5,496 nucleotides of DNA from Clostridiales bacterium (GTDB taxonomy: Bacteria; Bacillota_A; Clostridia; Oscillospirales; Oscillospiraceae): assembly GCA_019417795.1 (NCBI GenBank), contig DXUR01000216.1, positions 1 to 5,496 of the forward strand, written 5' to 3'. Positions 1-5,496 of the stretch are shown piece by piece. The notes beneath the pieces were generated by a model. The model saw nothing but the letters and a program-made list of their open reading frames with translations, ran no database searches and had not been told where the DNA came from. The position numbers were made by a program, and so were the translations under genes. The number at the start of each line of letters is the position of its first letter. The first letter of the stretch is position 1.

Positions 1-700
1 CATCTCCCTTCGTGTTGACGATGATCGTATTGACCAGCTTGAGGATGTCCTTCTCACTGCGGATGTAGCTGAAAGGGTTGTAGTGCATGGATTTTCGGAA
101 ATTGATGGTGTTCAGCGACTTGATGACATAGCCGCCCTTTTCGAGCATCTTGCCGCACTCTACCAGCACCGTACCCTTCGGGTCGGTGACAACGTATGAA
201 CTGTGCATCTGCATCAGATTTGGTTTTACAAAAAAGCGCGTCTTGCCTGAGCCGGAACCGCCGATGACAAGGATGTTCTTGTTGCGGGCGTATTTCGGCT
301 GCTTTGGACGGCTGTTCATGGTCAGGAACTCCGTCTGCGTCAGAATGACATTGTTGGAGAACTCCGGGTCCATGTACGGCTTGATGTCCTCCGGCTTACC
401 CCATCGTGCAGATCCGTATTCTTCGCCCTGCCGGAACTTCTTGCGGTTCTTGCCCTTGACATAGACCGCCAGCTTGAGCAGCGCACCGGCAACCAGACCG
501 ACGAGCAGATCAACGGGATGAAAGCTGGGAAGCGGATTTGCAAAGGCAGTGCCGAACACGGCAAAGCCGTTTGTCAGCTTGTCGATGAACTCTGTGCCGG
601 GAGCGAGACGAAATACGGCGGCAATCTTATCCGCAAAGTAGAAGGCGAAGACATACGGAAGGTTCAGAAGAATGAGCTTCTTCATATCGGGTTTGTTCAC
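1..700 (-). CDS. VirD4/TraG-like conjugal coupling ATPase, CD1115 type, copy 1 (N-terminal part, runs off left edge)
   Basis: Type IV coupling protein: in this family a membrane-anchored ATPase that brings the relaxase-bound DNA strand to the conjugation channel. 233 codons are visible. Two hydrophobic stretches near the N-terminus (around residues 10-25 and 65-85) fit a membrane anchor. The motif KNILVIGGSGSGKTRFF carries the Walker A P-loop GGSGSGKT at residues 147-154, followed by SSYVVTDPKG and an SEKDILKLVN block typical of the family. The Walker B half lies outside the window. I chose the GTG at 700-698 over the ATG at 685. It overlaps the upstream PcfB-like stop as GTGA, mirrors the ATGA overlap of the second copy, and keeps the same GGRG-TGTGGAGC spacing before the start; it also gives nearly the same distance to the shared NLPY motif. 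Compared with copy 2 it lacks an insert of about 20 residues before LNTINF. No disruption is visible. Confidence 0.93.
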   Translation of the reverse strand, partial: MNKPDMKKLILLNLPYVFAFYFADKIAAVFRLAPGTEFIDKLTNGFAVFGTAFANPLPSFHPVDLLVGLVAGALLKLAVYVKGKNRKKFRQGEEYGSARWGKPEDIKPYMDPEFSNNVILTQTEFLTMNSRPKQPKYARNKNILVIGGSGSGKTRFFVKPNLMQMHSSYVVTDPKGTVLVECGKMLEKGGYVIKSLNTINFRKSMHYNPFSYIRSEKDILKLVNTIIVNTKGD

Positions 701-1188
701 AGCTCCACACCCCGATCCTTGGTCTTGACCTTGACTTTCTCTTTGTGCTGTGCCTTGCTCTGGGCTTTCTCCTGATCCAGCTTGTGCCGGATGGACGGCT
801 GTTCCTTCTGCTTGACGGTTTTGGCGGAGAACTCCTTGAACGCGGCGGTCATAACATCAACATCTCGTCCCTTGAAGAAGACAAGATAGCTGGGCGGCTC
901 AACGGAAACGTCCTTCTTGAGCGCAAAGTCCAGACCGTATTTACTGGCTGTTCGCTCAAAGGACTTGATGTTGCCGTCCGTCACTTCGATGTTGGAGATG
1001 GCGGCGTTCTGGCTCATCAGATGCTTGATGGACTGCTTGCCGCGATAGGTTTTTGGCTGCTGCATCTGCTTCTGCGCCTTCTCAATCTCCTGCACGAACT
1101 TGTCCAGTGCCTTTTTCAGCACCTCGGCTGAGATTTTGCCGCCCTTGATCATGATTGCAACAACTTTGGTGTTGACTTCATCCTGCAT
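697..1188 (-). CDS. PcfB/DUF3801-family conjugation accessory protein, copy 1
   Basis: A 163-residue soluble protein without signal peptide or membrane segment. PcfB-type proteins are encoded next to the VirD4 coupling protein in Gram-positive elements, and PcfB of pCF10 is a transfer accessory factor. Visible parts: an N-terminal segment with VAIMIKGGKISAEVLKKAL (about 10-28), a helical Gln/Lys-rich stretch (30-50), the conserved core SNIEVTD...YGLDFALKKD...YLVFFKGRDVDVMTAAFKEF (about 65-120), and a very basic Lys/Gln-rich tail (125-163) that may bind nucleic acid or a partner. The ATG at 1188 follows AAAGGAGG (1206-1199) at 10 bases. The stop overlaps the GTG of the VirD4-like gene by 4 bases, which predicts translational coupling and fixed stoichiometry. 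Family assignment is by recognised sequence pattern, not by a search. Confidence 0.9.
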   Translation of the reverse strand: MQDEVNTKVVAIMIKGGKISAEVLKKALDKFVQEIEKAQKQMQQPKTYRGKQSIKHLMSQNAAISNIEVTDGNIKSFERTASKYGLDFALKKDVSVEPPSYLVFFKGRDVDVMTAAFKEFSAKTVKQKEQPSIRHKLDQEKAQSKAQHKEKVKVKTKDRGVEL

Positions 1189-1237
1189 TGCAGTGATACC
1201 TCCTTTCCTTGAAATGATTGAGGGAATGCTGCCTCAG

Positions 1238-1273
1238 CTAAGGCGGCACAATCCGGCGACAGATGATTTTCAT
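1238..1273 (-). CDS. Possible 11-codon leader ORF (MKIICRRIVPP) before the PcfB-like gene
   Basis: An ATG at 1273-1271 sits 9 bases after a perfect AAAGGAGG (1290-1283) and is followed by ten more codons and TAG at 1240-1238. The Shine-Dalgarno match is as good as that of the real PcfB-like gene downstream, which is surprising for so short a reading frame. The stop lies in a small imperfect hairpin (GCCT...AGGC, around 1230-1245). It could be a regulatory leader peptide, a relay that keeps ribosomes on the message between the DUF6017-type and PcfB-like genes, or the remnant of a lost gene. No homology is recognisable at this length, so coding is uncertain. Confidence 0.3.
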   Translation of the reverse strand: MKIICRRIVPP

Positions 1274-1317
1274 TTACACTGTCCTCCTTTCCGAGCATTG
1301 CTCACGATGGTATTCAT
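1270..1317 (-). CDS. Possible 15-codon ORF linking the DUF6017-type gene to the next mini-ORF
   Basis: The stop of the DUF6017-type gene (TAA, 1319-1317) overlaps an ATG (1317-1315) as TAATG. That frame encodes MNTIVSNARKGGQCK and ends in TGA at 1272-1270, overlapping the ATG of the 11-codon ORF as ATGA. It has no ribosome binding site beyond the end of the preceding gene and would depend on reinitiation. It may be a coincidence of short overlaps; only the chained arrangement argues for it. Confidence 0.18.
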   Translation of the reverse strand: MNTIVSNARKGGQCK

Positions 1318-2213
1318 TAAAGAGTGTCTTCGCAAAGGCTATAATCGTAGGTCTTCGGCTTCTTTGACCCTGCCGATCTGTCCTGCCCGTAGAAATCATG
1401 ATTGACGAGCGCGGAGTAGTAATTGTCTATCGTCAGAGAGGCGTTATACAGAGCGGTCAACAGGTACGCCCGGATATTACGGATGTCTGACGGGTTCTTG
1501 TTCATTGCTTCCAGAACGTACTCTATGTGGCTGCTATTCAGCTTGAGAAAGCGGGACTTAACCACTTGCTGCGGCATATCCTCGCCATTGATACGGATGG
1601 TCGGAGCGGTAGAGCAGACGGCATCCAGCATGATGTCCATGATCTCCCGGAAGCGGTCTTTATCGAACTTCGGATCCTGACAGAGAATGTTGTAGTCAAG
1701 ATTCTCTTTGATAATCTCTTCATACTCGCTTCGCTCATCCATCCTGTCCATCACATCAAGATTGATGGATTGATAGTTCTTTGAGAGAGTATTTCTTTCT
1801 TGAGTAATTACTTGGATAGTATTTCTTTGTGCGGGATTTTCCCTAGGGGGATTCTCCACGTCTGGATTCTCCACATCGGGATTTTCCCTGTGTGGATTAT
1901 CCCTGTGTGGCAAACCGGCTTGCGGCATCTCATAGATGTCGAACTCCGTGCTGACCATTCTGCCCTTATCATCTCTGCCACGGTGACGGACAAGGTAGCC
2001 GTTTTCCTCAAGCTCCTTGAGTGCCGAAAGTATGGCGTCGGGACCTTCCTTGCAGAGTGCCGCAAGACCACGGGTGGAGAACTGCCAGCCGTCGTTGAAG
2101 GACAGCATCTTTGAGAGAAGACCGACTGCTTTGAGGGAGAGGTTCTTATCTCTCAGGTGGGTATTGCCCATGACCGTGAAGTCACGGGTTTTATTGACGC
2201 GATAGACTGACAC
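1317..2213 (-). CDS. DUF6017-type winged-helix protein (replication initiator/organiser-like)
   Basis: A 298-residue cytoplasmic protein. Residues about 3-95 match the N-terminal winged-helix found in many clostridial conjugative elements: SVYRVNKTRDFTVMGN, then HLRDKNLSLKAVGLLSKML, then a recognition-helix-like segment ending ALKELEENGYLVRH and a KGRMVSTEFDIYE wing. Residues 102-128 are a Pro/Asn-rich linker of five pentapeptide repeats. Residues about 163-275 match the DUF6017 type of C-terminal domain (EYEEIIKENLDY, IMDIMLDAVCS, IRINGEDMPQQVVKSRFLKLNSSHIEYVL, NIRAYLLTALYNA). Such proteins usually sit beside plasmid-like replication or partition genes and resemble replisome-organiser proteins, so a DNA-binding role is likely; the precise role is inferred. 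I chose GTG at 2213 because family members start at M-SVYRV and AGGGTG lies 5 bases upstream; a longer frame from TTG at 2261 would run into the preceding gene. The gap to that gene is 4 bases. Confidence 0.85.
   Translation of the reverse strand: MSVYRVNKTRDFTVMGNTHLRDKNLSLKAVGLLSKMLSFNDGWQFSTRGLAALCKEGPDAILSALKELEENGYLVRHRGRDDKGRMVSTEFDIYEMPQAGLPHRDNPHRENPDVENPDVENPPRENPAQRNTIQVITQERNTLSKNYQSINLDVMDRMDERSEYEEIIKENLDYNILCQDPKFDKDRFREIMDIMLDAVCSTAPTIRINGEDMPQQVVKSRFLKLNSSHIEYVLEAMNKNPSDIRNIRAYLLTALYNASLTIDNYYSALVNHDFYGQDRSAGSKKPKTYDYSLCEDTL
1835..1909 (-). repeat. Five 15-base tandem repeats encoding a (xxENP)5 linker
   Basis: Units start at 1835, 1850, 1865, 1880 and 1895, each opening with GATT followed by TCC on the plus strand. 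The two middle units (GATTCTCCACGTCTG, GATTCTCCACATCGG) and the two right-hand units (GATTTTCCCTGTGTG, GATTATCCCTGTGTG) form closely matched pairs, which suggests pairwise duplication. On the coding strand they encode HRDNP, HRENP, DVENP, DVENP and PRENP. The period is a multiple of three, so unit gain or loss keeps the frame. Confidence 0.85.
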
Positions 2214-2217
2214 ATGA

Positions 2218-2979
2218 TCACCCTGCCATTTCCGTAGATACTTCAACGCCGCAGATTCCAAAGTAGCGGATGCGGATGACGTTCTTGCCCTTCGGGGTGA
2301 AGTAGGTCTGAGAGCCGGTATAGCGGAAGGTCACGAAATCCCGGACGATGAAGAGTCCTTCGTTGCTCTTCTTGTTGTAGGGAAGAAGCTGACCGGAGGG
2401 AGAGCGGAACAGATACCCTTCGTTAAGCAGGAATTTGACGAACTTGCGCTCCGGGATTTTCAGTTCCTTCGCCGTGGTGCGAATGTTGGTGCAGTCATCT
2501 GGATTGACGAAGGCGTCAAAGTAATCGGCTTTCGGTCTTGCGATGCCCAGCTCCGCTTCAAGGGCATTGGCGCGATTCGTTTCCTTGAGCAAGGTCTGCG
2601 CAAGCTCTATGATGACCGCCGGTTCCTTCTGAATGCGGTCCAGCAGGGATTCCGTCATGTAGCAGCCGGTCTTGCGGATCATGGGAACAACCTCATCGAA
2701 CAGCCAGTGTTCAAATCTTTCCGCCGAGGGGAGTTTGCTATGGACAATTAGCCTGTAAACATCACCCTCCGTAATGTAGGAAAGGGACTGCGTACCGCCG
2801 CTCGTAAGGGTGTCCCGTTTTAGGACACCCTTGCAATGGTCAATAATTGCCTTGCCGGGTCTGGCATATCCCAATGCTCTTGCAACATCTGAGCCGCAGA
2901 ACAGAAGTGTTTCTCCGTCGAGGATCGTCCTCACCTCACCGAACTGTTCATTCTTGAAGACTTCGATTTTGTTATCCAT
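2218..2979 (-). CDS. Phage-type antirepressor, BRO-N plus KilAC (ANT) domains
   Basis: A 253-residue DNA-binding protein of the phage antirepressor class, which in phages relieves repression by a CI-like repressor. Residues about 4-105 are a BRO-N domain: FKNEQFGEVRTI, LFCGSDVARALGYARPGKAI, SYITEGDVYRLIVHSKLPSAERFEHWLFDEVVPMIRKTG. Residues about 115-145 form a charged helical linker. Residues about 150-240 fit a KilAC domain: DYFDAFVNPDDCTNIRTTAKELKIPERKFVKFLLNEGYLFR...YFTPKGKNVIRI. The ATG at 2979 follows AGGAAA at a good distance (7 bases), matches the usual BRO-N N-terminus, and is preferred to an upstream start at 3156 whose extra 59 residues show no domain and would run over the Cys-rich gene. 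It overlaps that gene by 8 bases and ends 4 bases before the DUF6017-type start, so the three are probably co-translated. Its target here is unknown; regulation of transfer or replication genes is an inference. Confidence 0.9.
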   Translation of the reverse strand: MDNKIEVFKNEQFGEVRTILDGETLLFCGSDVARALGYARPGKAIIDHCKGVLKRDTLTSGGTQSLSYITEGDVYRLIVHSKLPSAERFEHWLFDEVVPMIRKTGCYMTESLLDRIQKEPAVIIELAQTLLKETNRANALEAELGIARPKADYFDAFVNPDDCTNIRTTAKELKIPERKFVKFLLNEGYLFRSPSGQLLPYNKKSNEGLFIVRDFVTFRYTGSQTYFTPKGKNVIRIRYFGICGVEVSTEMAG

Positions 2980-3220
2980 GACAGGTTTCCTTTCCGGCAT
3001 CAGATGTGCCACTTTGATTTTTGAGTGTAGAAACGGGATTGCAGCAGTAGGGACACTCTGCAAACACGCAGGACTGATATTTCCAGTGAGGACGGTGAAA
3101 GCGGCAGCTTCGGCACTCAGGGAGAATGCCATCCGCGCCGCTGTCAAAATGCTCAAAGCCGGGTATGGTCTGCATCAGCAATTCCAGTGCTTGCAGATCA
3201 CCGGCTGTCATGCGTTTCAT
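2972..3220 (-). CDS. 82-residue Cys-rich protein, putative zinc-binding, function unknown
   Basis: Starts at ATG 3220, 9 bases after AAAGGAG, a clearly better site than the in-frame start at 3280. Residues 1-30 (MKRMTAGDLQALELLMQTIP...) look like a short amphipathic helix. The core carries C36-x2-C39, H42, H45, C51, C56, C59 and C60 (ECRSCRFHRPHWKYQSC, then VFAECPYCC), a spacing compatible with a small zinc ribbon or knuckle. There is no signal peptide or membrane segment. The last 22 residues are polar and end inside the next gene: TAA at 2974-2972 overlaps the antirepressor ATG. I have seen similar small Cys-rich frames in clostridial elements but cannot name a family. The overlap suggests a partner or modulator of the antirepressor; that is inference only. 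Confidence 0.72.
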   Translation of the reverse strand: MKRMTAGDLQALELLMQTIPGFEHFDSGADGILPECRSCRFHRPHWKYQSCVFAECPYCCNPVSTLKNQSGTSDAGKETCHG

Positions 3221-3278
3221 GCTTAAAAACTCCTTTCCTTCGCCGCATCGCCAGCAAATATTCCGGCTTTTGGGCAAC

Positions 3279-3331
3279 AAAAAAAGAGGGTTTGCTTCTT
3301 ACTCCAAATTGGAGAAGAAACAAACCCTCTT
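3279..3331 (-). terminator. Strong intrinsic terminator after the DUF6050-like gene
   Basis: Arms AAGAGGGTTTG (3284-3294) and CAAACCCTCTT (3321-3331) pair perfectly. The interior continues with TTCT/AGAA and the near-palindrome CTCCAAATTGGAG. On the minus strand the stem is followed by seven T residues (plus-strand A run 3279-3285). It begins 16 bases after the membrane-protein stop. The downstream trio has good ribosome binding sites but no clear promoter in the remaining 58 bases, so it probably depends on partial readthrough or a promoter I cannot see. Confidence 0.88.
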
Positions 3332-3346
3332 CGTTTACGATGTAGT

Positions 3347-3655
3347 TCAGATGATTTCTCGGATGGTATGAATGACACCGAGCAGCAGCCCGATGAAGAA
3401 GGCAAGTCCTCCGATAAGACCGCCTATGATTAAGTTCAATGCGAAGATGCCGACTGAGCCGGAGATACCGTAGCCGCTGGGAACGAGCCAGAGGCACATC
3501 CTCCGGATGCCGAATGGCAAGCCGACGCAGATCCACATAAGGAAGTAGTCACATACGCCGTCAGGCATATAGATCGGCTTGAGAAATGACGCGAGGCAGA
3601 ACGCAAGCGCGATTGGAAGCAGAACCTCCTTCAAGAAGACTTTGATAGCACCCAC
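3347..3655 (-). CDS. Small multi-pass membrane protein, DUF6050-like
   Basis: A 102-residue integral membrane protein with three hydrophobic segments: about 9-25 (KEVLLPIALAFCLASFL), 36-50 (CDYFLMWICVGLPFGI) and 67-95 (VGIFALNLIIGGLIGGLAFFIGLLLGVI, rich in Gly). The GVCDY...PFGIRRM..WLVP signature between segments one and three is what I associate with DUF6050 proteins of clostridial conjugative elements; a transfer-channel or host-envelope role would be a guess. The GTG at 3655 sits 5 bases after AAGGAGG (3667-3661). The gene is isolated between a candidate promoter with a hairpin leader upstream and a strong terminator downstream, so it looks like its own transcription unit. Coding is secure; the family name is from memory. 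Confidence 0.8.
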   Translation of the reverse strand: MGAIKVFLKEVLLPIALAFCLASFLKPIYMPDGVCDYFLMWICVGLPFGIRRMCLWLVPSGYGISGSVGIFALNLIIGGLIGGLAFFIGLLLGVIHTIREII

Positions 3656-3670
3656 TATATCCTCCTTCTG

Positions 3671-3697
3671 CCGGAAGTGTGCAGCGGCACACTCCGG
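3671..3697 (-). promoter_or_regulatory. Hairpin just upstream of the DUF6050-like ribosome binding site
   Basis: Arms CCGGAAGTGTGC (3671-3682) and GGCACACTCCGG (3686-3697) form a 7-bp AGTGTGC/GCACACT stem and a CCGG/CCGG stem with one bulged base, around a 3-base loop. It ends 3 bases before the AAGGAGG. If transcription starts from the candidate promoter, it would form the 5' end of the message, so a protective stem or operator is possible. It has no T-tract on either side, so it is not a terminator. Confidence 0.5.
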
Positions 3698-3705
3698 CTT
3701 GCTTG

Positions 3706-3734
3706 ATTATTGTGAAAGTCCTTTGTTTTCGGTC

Positions 3735-3736
<2 letters not shown>
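3706..3736 (-). promoter_or_regulatory. Candidate sigma-A-type promoter for the DUF6050-like gene
   Basis: On the minus strand TTGACC (3736-3731) matches five of six -35 positions and AATAAT (3711-3706) matches five of six -10 positions. The spacer is 19 bases, longer than the preferred 17, so it would be weak at best. It starts immediately after the preceding terminator, a sensible place for a new transcription unit. The -10 overlaps one arm of a 10-base inverted repeat. Confidence 0.35.
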
Positions 3737-4127
<391 letters not shown>

Positions 4128-4140
<13 letters not shown>

Positions 4141-5162
4141 ACATCTCCCGCCGCCATTTTGAATTTGACATATTGCTTGACAGCAAAGTGCTCCGGCTGC
4201 TTTTTTGCCAGATCGTCAAAGAGGATATCCACAGGGCTTTTATAAGTCTCGTCGTCCTCTCTGGCTTCGCAGGCGTTCAGCAGGTCCAGAAGCGTGATGA
4301 AGTTCCGTTCCTCCGGCTCCGCTTCATACCAGATGTAGCCGATCAGGGCGCAGTATAAAAGCCGCTCGGCTTTGACCCAAAAATCTTCGGAGGATTTTTC
4401 ACCGTCGCCCTTCGTGTTGGCAATGATGACATTGACCAGCTTCAAAATGTCCTTCTCCGAGCGCACATAGGCCAGCGGGTTATATTTCATGCTCTTGGAA
4501 AAGTTGATGGTGTTCAGGACCTTGATCCGGTAGGGTTCATAGATGACCTTGCCGCGACCGTCCCGCACCGGCTTTCCGTTCTCGTCCAGCTTCGGCGCGC
4601 CGTGCAGGAGCATTTTTCCCGTTTCCGTCAAAAGCTGCCCCTTTGGATCGGTGATGACATAGGAGCTGTGCATCTGCATGATAGACGGTTTGACAAAAAA
4701 TCTCGTCTTGCCGCTGCCGGAACCACCGATGACGAGAATATTTTTATTTCTCGCCGTTTTCGGGTCTTTCGGGCGGCTGGTCATGGTGAGACTTTCTGTT
4801 CGCGTCAGGGGGATGTTCCAATCGGAAACGGGGTCTACGTAGGGCGCGATATCCGCTGCCGTGCCCCAGCGGGCAGAGCCGTATTCAATGCCCTTGCGGT
4901 ATTTCTTCGCGTTCTTGCCCTTGACATACACCGCCAGCCGGACGAGGACTGCGCCGAGGACGCCAATGCAGATATCCAACACATGAAAGCTGGGCGCGGA
5001 GCTGGCAAAGGCCGTCTGGAAGCCCTGCCCGATATGCAGCAGCTTTTCCGAGGCGTCAAGCCCCGGCGCCAACCGCGCTGCCTGGCAGAGCTTATCAAAG
5101 AGATACACAAAGAACAGATACGGCAGGTTCGGCAGAAGATATTTTTTGAGTTTATCCTTCAT
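4128..5162 (-). pseudogene. VirD4/TraG-like coupling ATPase, copy 2, C-terminally truncated
   Basis: A 344-codon frame that starts like an intact CD1115-type coupling protein: hydrophobic anchors around 8-24 and 62-80, GSARWG at 95-100, Walker A GGSGSGKT at 146-153, SSYVITDPKG, LNTINFSKSMKYNPLAY, SEKDILKLVN and FWVKAERLLYCALIGYIWYE. Homology ends after KFKMAAG (residue 339); the last five residues DVCSK come from the palindrome and TGA follows. The Walker B/C-terminal half (family members are usually well over 500 residues) is missing, so it should be inactive. Against copy 1 it carries an insert of about 20 residues (roughly 188-210, LDENGKPVRDGRGKVIYEP) and many substitutions, and it looks more GC-rich. 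The ATG at 5162 overlaps the preceding PcfB-like stop as ATGA, 9 bases after GGAG. Confidence 0.9.
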
Positions 5163-5496
5163 CGCTCCACACTCCGTTCTCTGGTCTTGACCTTCTCGCC
5201 GCGCTCCTGCTCCTTGTGCTGCGTTTTGGACTGTTCCTGCGCCTTTTCCAGCTTGCGCCGGATGGAAGGGGCTTTCTCGCGGCCCAGATTTTTAGCGGAA
5301 AACTCCCGGAAGGCCGCCGTAATGACATCCGCATCCCGGCCCTTGAAGAACACCAAGTACCGGGTATGCTCGCCGGAGGTGTCCTTCTTCAAAGCAAAAT
5401 CCAGGCCGTACTTCTTCGCCGTGGAAGAAAAGGCCCGGATGTTCTGATCCGTGATCTCGATGTTGGAAACGCCGGTGTTGTGCTTCATAAGCTGCC
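5159..5496 (-). CDS. PcfB/DUF3801-family conjugation accessory protein, copy 2 (C-terminal part, runs off right edge)
   Basis: The frame is open to the right edge. The internal ATG at 5488 is not the start: the codons before it read QL and match HLM of copy 1, so about 50 to 60 N-terminal residues lie outside. Visible are the core SNIEITDQNIRAF, KKYGLDFALKKD and YLVFFKGRDADVITAAFREFSAK, then a long basic Arg/Lys/Gln tail ending RERSVER. It aligns along its whole visible length with copy 1 but differs at many positions. Its stop overlaps the truncated coupling-protein start by 4 bases. The gene itself looks intact here, but its usual partner is broken, so it may be redundant or decaying. Confidence 0.88.
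   Translation of the reverse strand, partial: QLMKHNTGVSNIEITDQNIRAFSSTAKKYGLDFALKKDTSGEHTRYLVFFKGRDADVITAAFREFSAKNLGREKAPSIRRKLEKAQEQSKTQHKEQERGEKVKTRERSVER

Noticed and set aside
745..1131. 128-residue plus-strand frame rich in Leu
   Set aside because: It mirrors the PcfB-like gene; its leucines are the complement of Lys/Gln codons. No ribosome binding site or domain.
1225..1250. Small hairpin near TGCCTCAGCTAAGGCGGCA as a terminator
   Set aside because: The stem is only four to seven pairs with mismatches and no T-tract follows, so termination between the DUF6017-type and PcfB-like genes is not supported.
1788..1829. Direct repeat AGTATTTCTTT at 1788-1798 and 1819-1829
   Set aside because: Only two 11-base copies inside coding sequence, giving an RNT repeat in the linker; not enough to call an iteron or a binding-site array.
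2214..2261. TTG start 16 codons upstream for the DUF6017-type protein
   Set aside because: It would overlap the end of the antirepressor gene with no ribosome binding site; family proteins begin at the SVYRV segment, matching GTG 2213.
2980..3156. 59-residue N-terminal extension of the antirepressor
   Set aside because: The extension has no BRO-N match, overlaps the Cys-rich gene in another frame, and the ATG at 2979 has a good ribosome binding site and the usual family N-terminus.
3198..3536. 112-residue minus-strand frame across the terminator and membrane-protein gene
   Set aside because: It runs through a strong intrinsic terminator, is Arg/His-rich and overlaps the DUF6050-like gene in another frame.
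4602..5447. 281-residue open frame on the plus strand
   Set aside because: It is antisense to the truncated VirD4-like gene and the PcfB-like gene, both with clear family motifs on the minus strand. It has no recognisable domain and an Arg-rich composition typical of a shadow frame.

Overview
The window is a stretch of integrated conjugative-element DNA from a Gram-positive host, most likely a gut Clostridia member (Oscillospiraceae/Lachnospiraceae type). The evidence is the family mix (a PcfB/DUF3801 protein, a VirD4-like coupling ATPase of the CD1115 type, a DUF6017-type winged-helix protein, a BRO/KilAC antirepressor, a DUF6050-like membrane protein and a serine-recombinase fragment), strong AAAGGAGG-type ribosome binding sites, GTG starts and T7-tailed intrinsic terminators. 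Every gene I can support is on the minus strand, so the window reads biologically from right (5496) to left (1).

Layout in transcription order. (1) 5496-4128: the end of a PcfB-like gene, overlapping by 4 bases a VirD4/TraG-like gene that loses family homology at about residue 339 and stops, so it is a broken coupling protein. (2) 4140-3735: a 64-base compound palindrome lies 3 to 5 bases past the breakpoint. It is followed by the first 82 codons of a serine recombinase, cut just before its SR..GRD block, and then by an intrinsic terminator whose stem supplies the last codons of the fragment. (3) 3736-3279: a candidate promoter, a hairpin leader, a small DUF6050-like membrane protein and a second strong terminator. 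(4) 3220-1317: a compact, overlapping or nearly overlapping trio: an 82-residue Cys-rich protein, a BRO-N/KilAC antirepressor and a DUF6017-type winged-helix protein with an internal pentapeptide repeat. (5) 1317-1238: two tiny ORFs chained by stop/start overlaps. (6) 1188-1: a complete PcfB-like gene and the first 233 codons of a second VirD4/TraG-like gene that runs off the left edge.

The main point is that two diverged PcfB-VirD4 modules lie in the same orientation about 4 kb apart. They differ throughout and one has an extra block of about 20 residues, so this is not a recent duplication. The better explanation is two related conjugative elements (or an element and a remnant) joined head to tail, with the upstream module broken at a palindrome/recombinase-fragment scar and the downstream one apparently intact as far as the window shows. 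In the intact module, the DUF6017 and antirepressor genes would supply replication or regulatory control, PcfB would act as accessory protein to the coupling protein, and VirD4 would bring the relaxase-DNA complex to the transfer channel. Those roles come from the families; the Cys-rich protein has no function I can assign.
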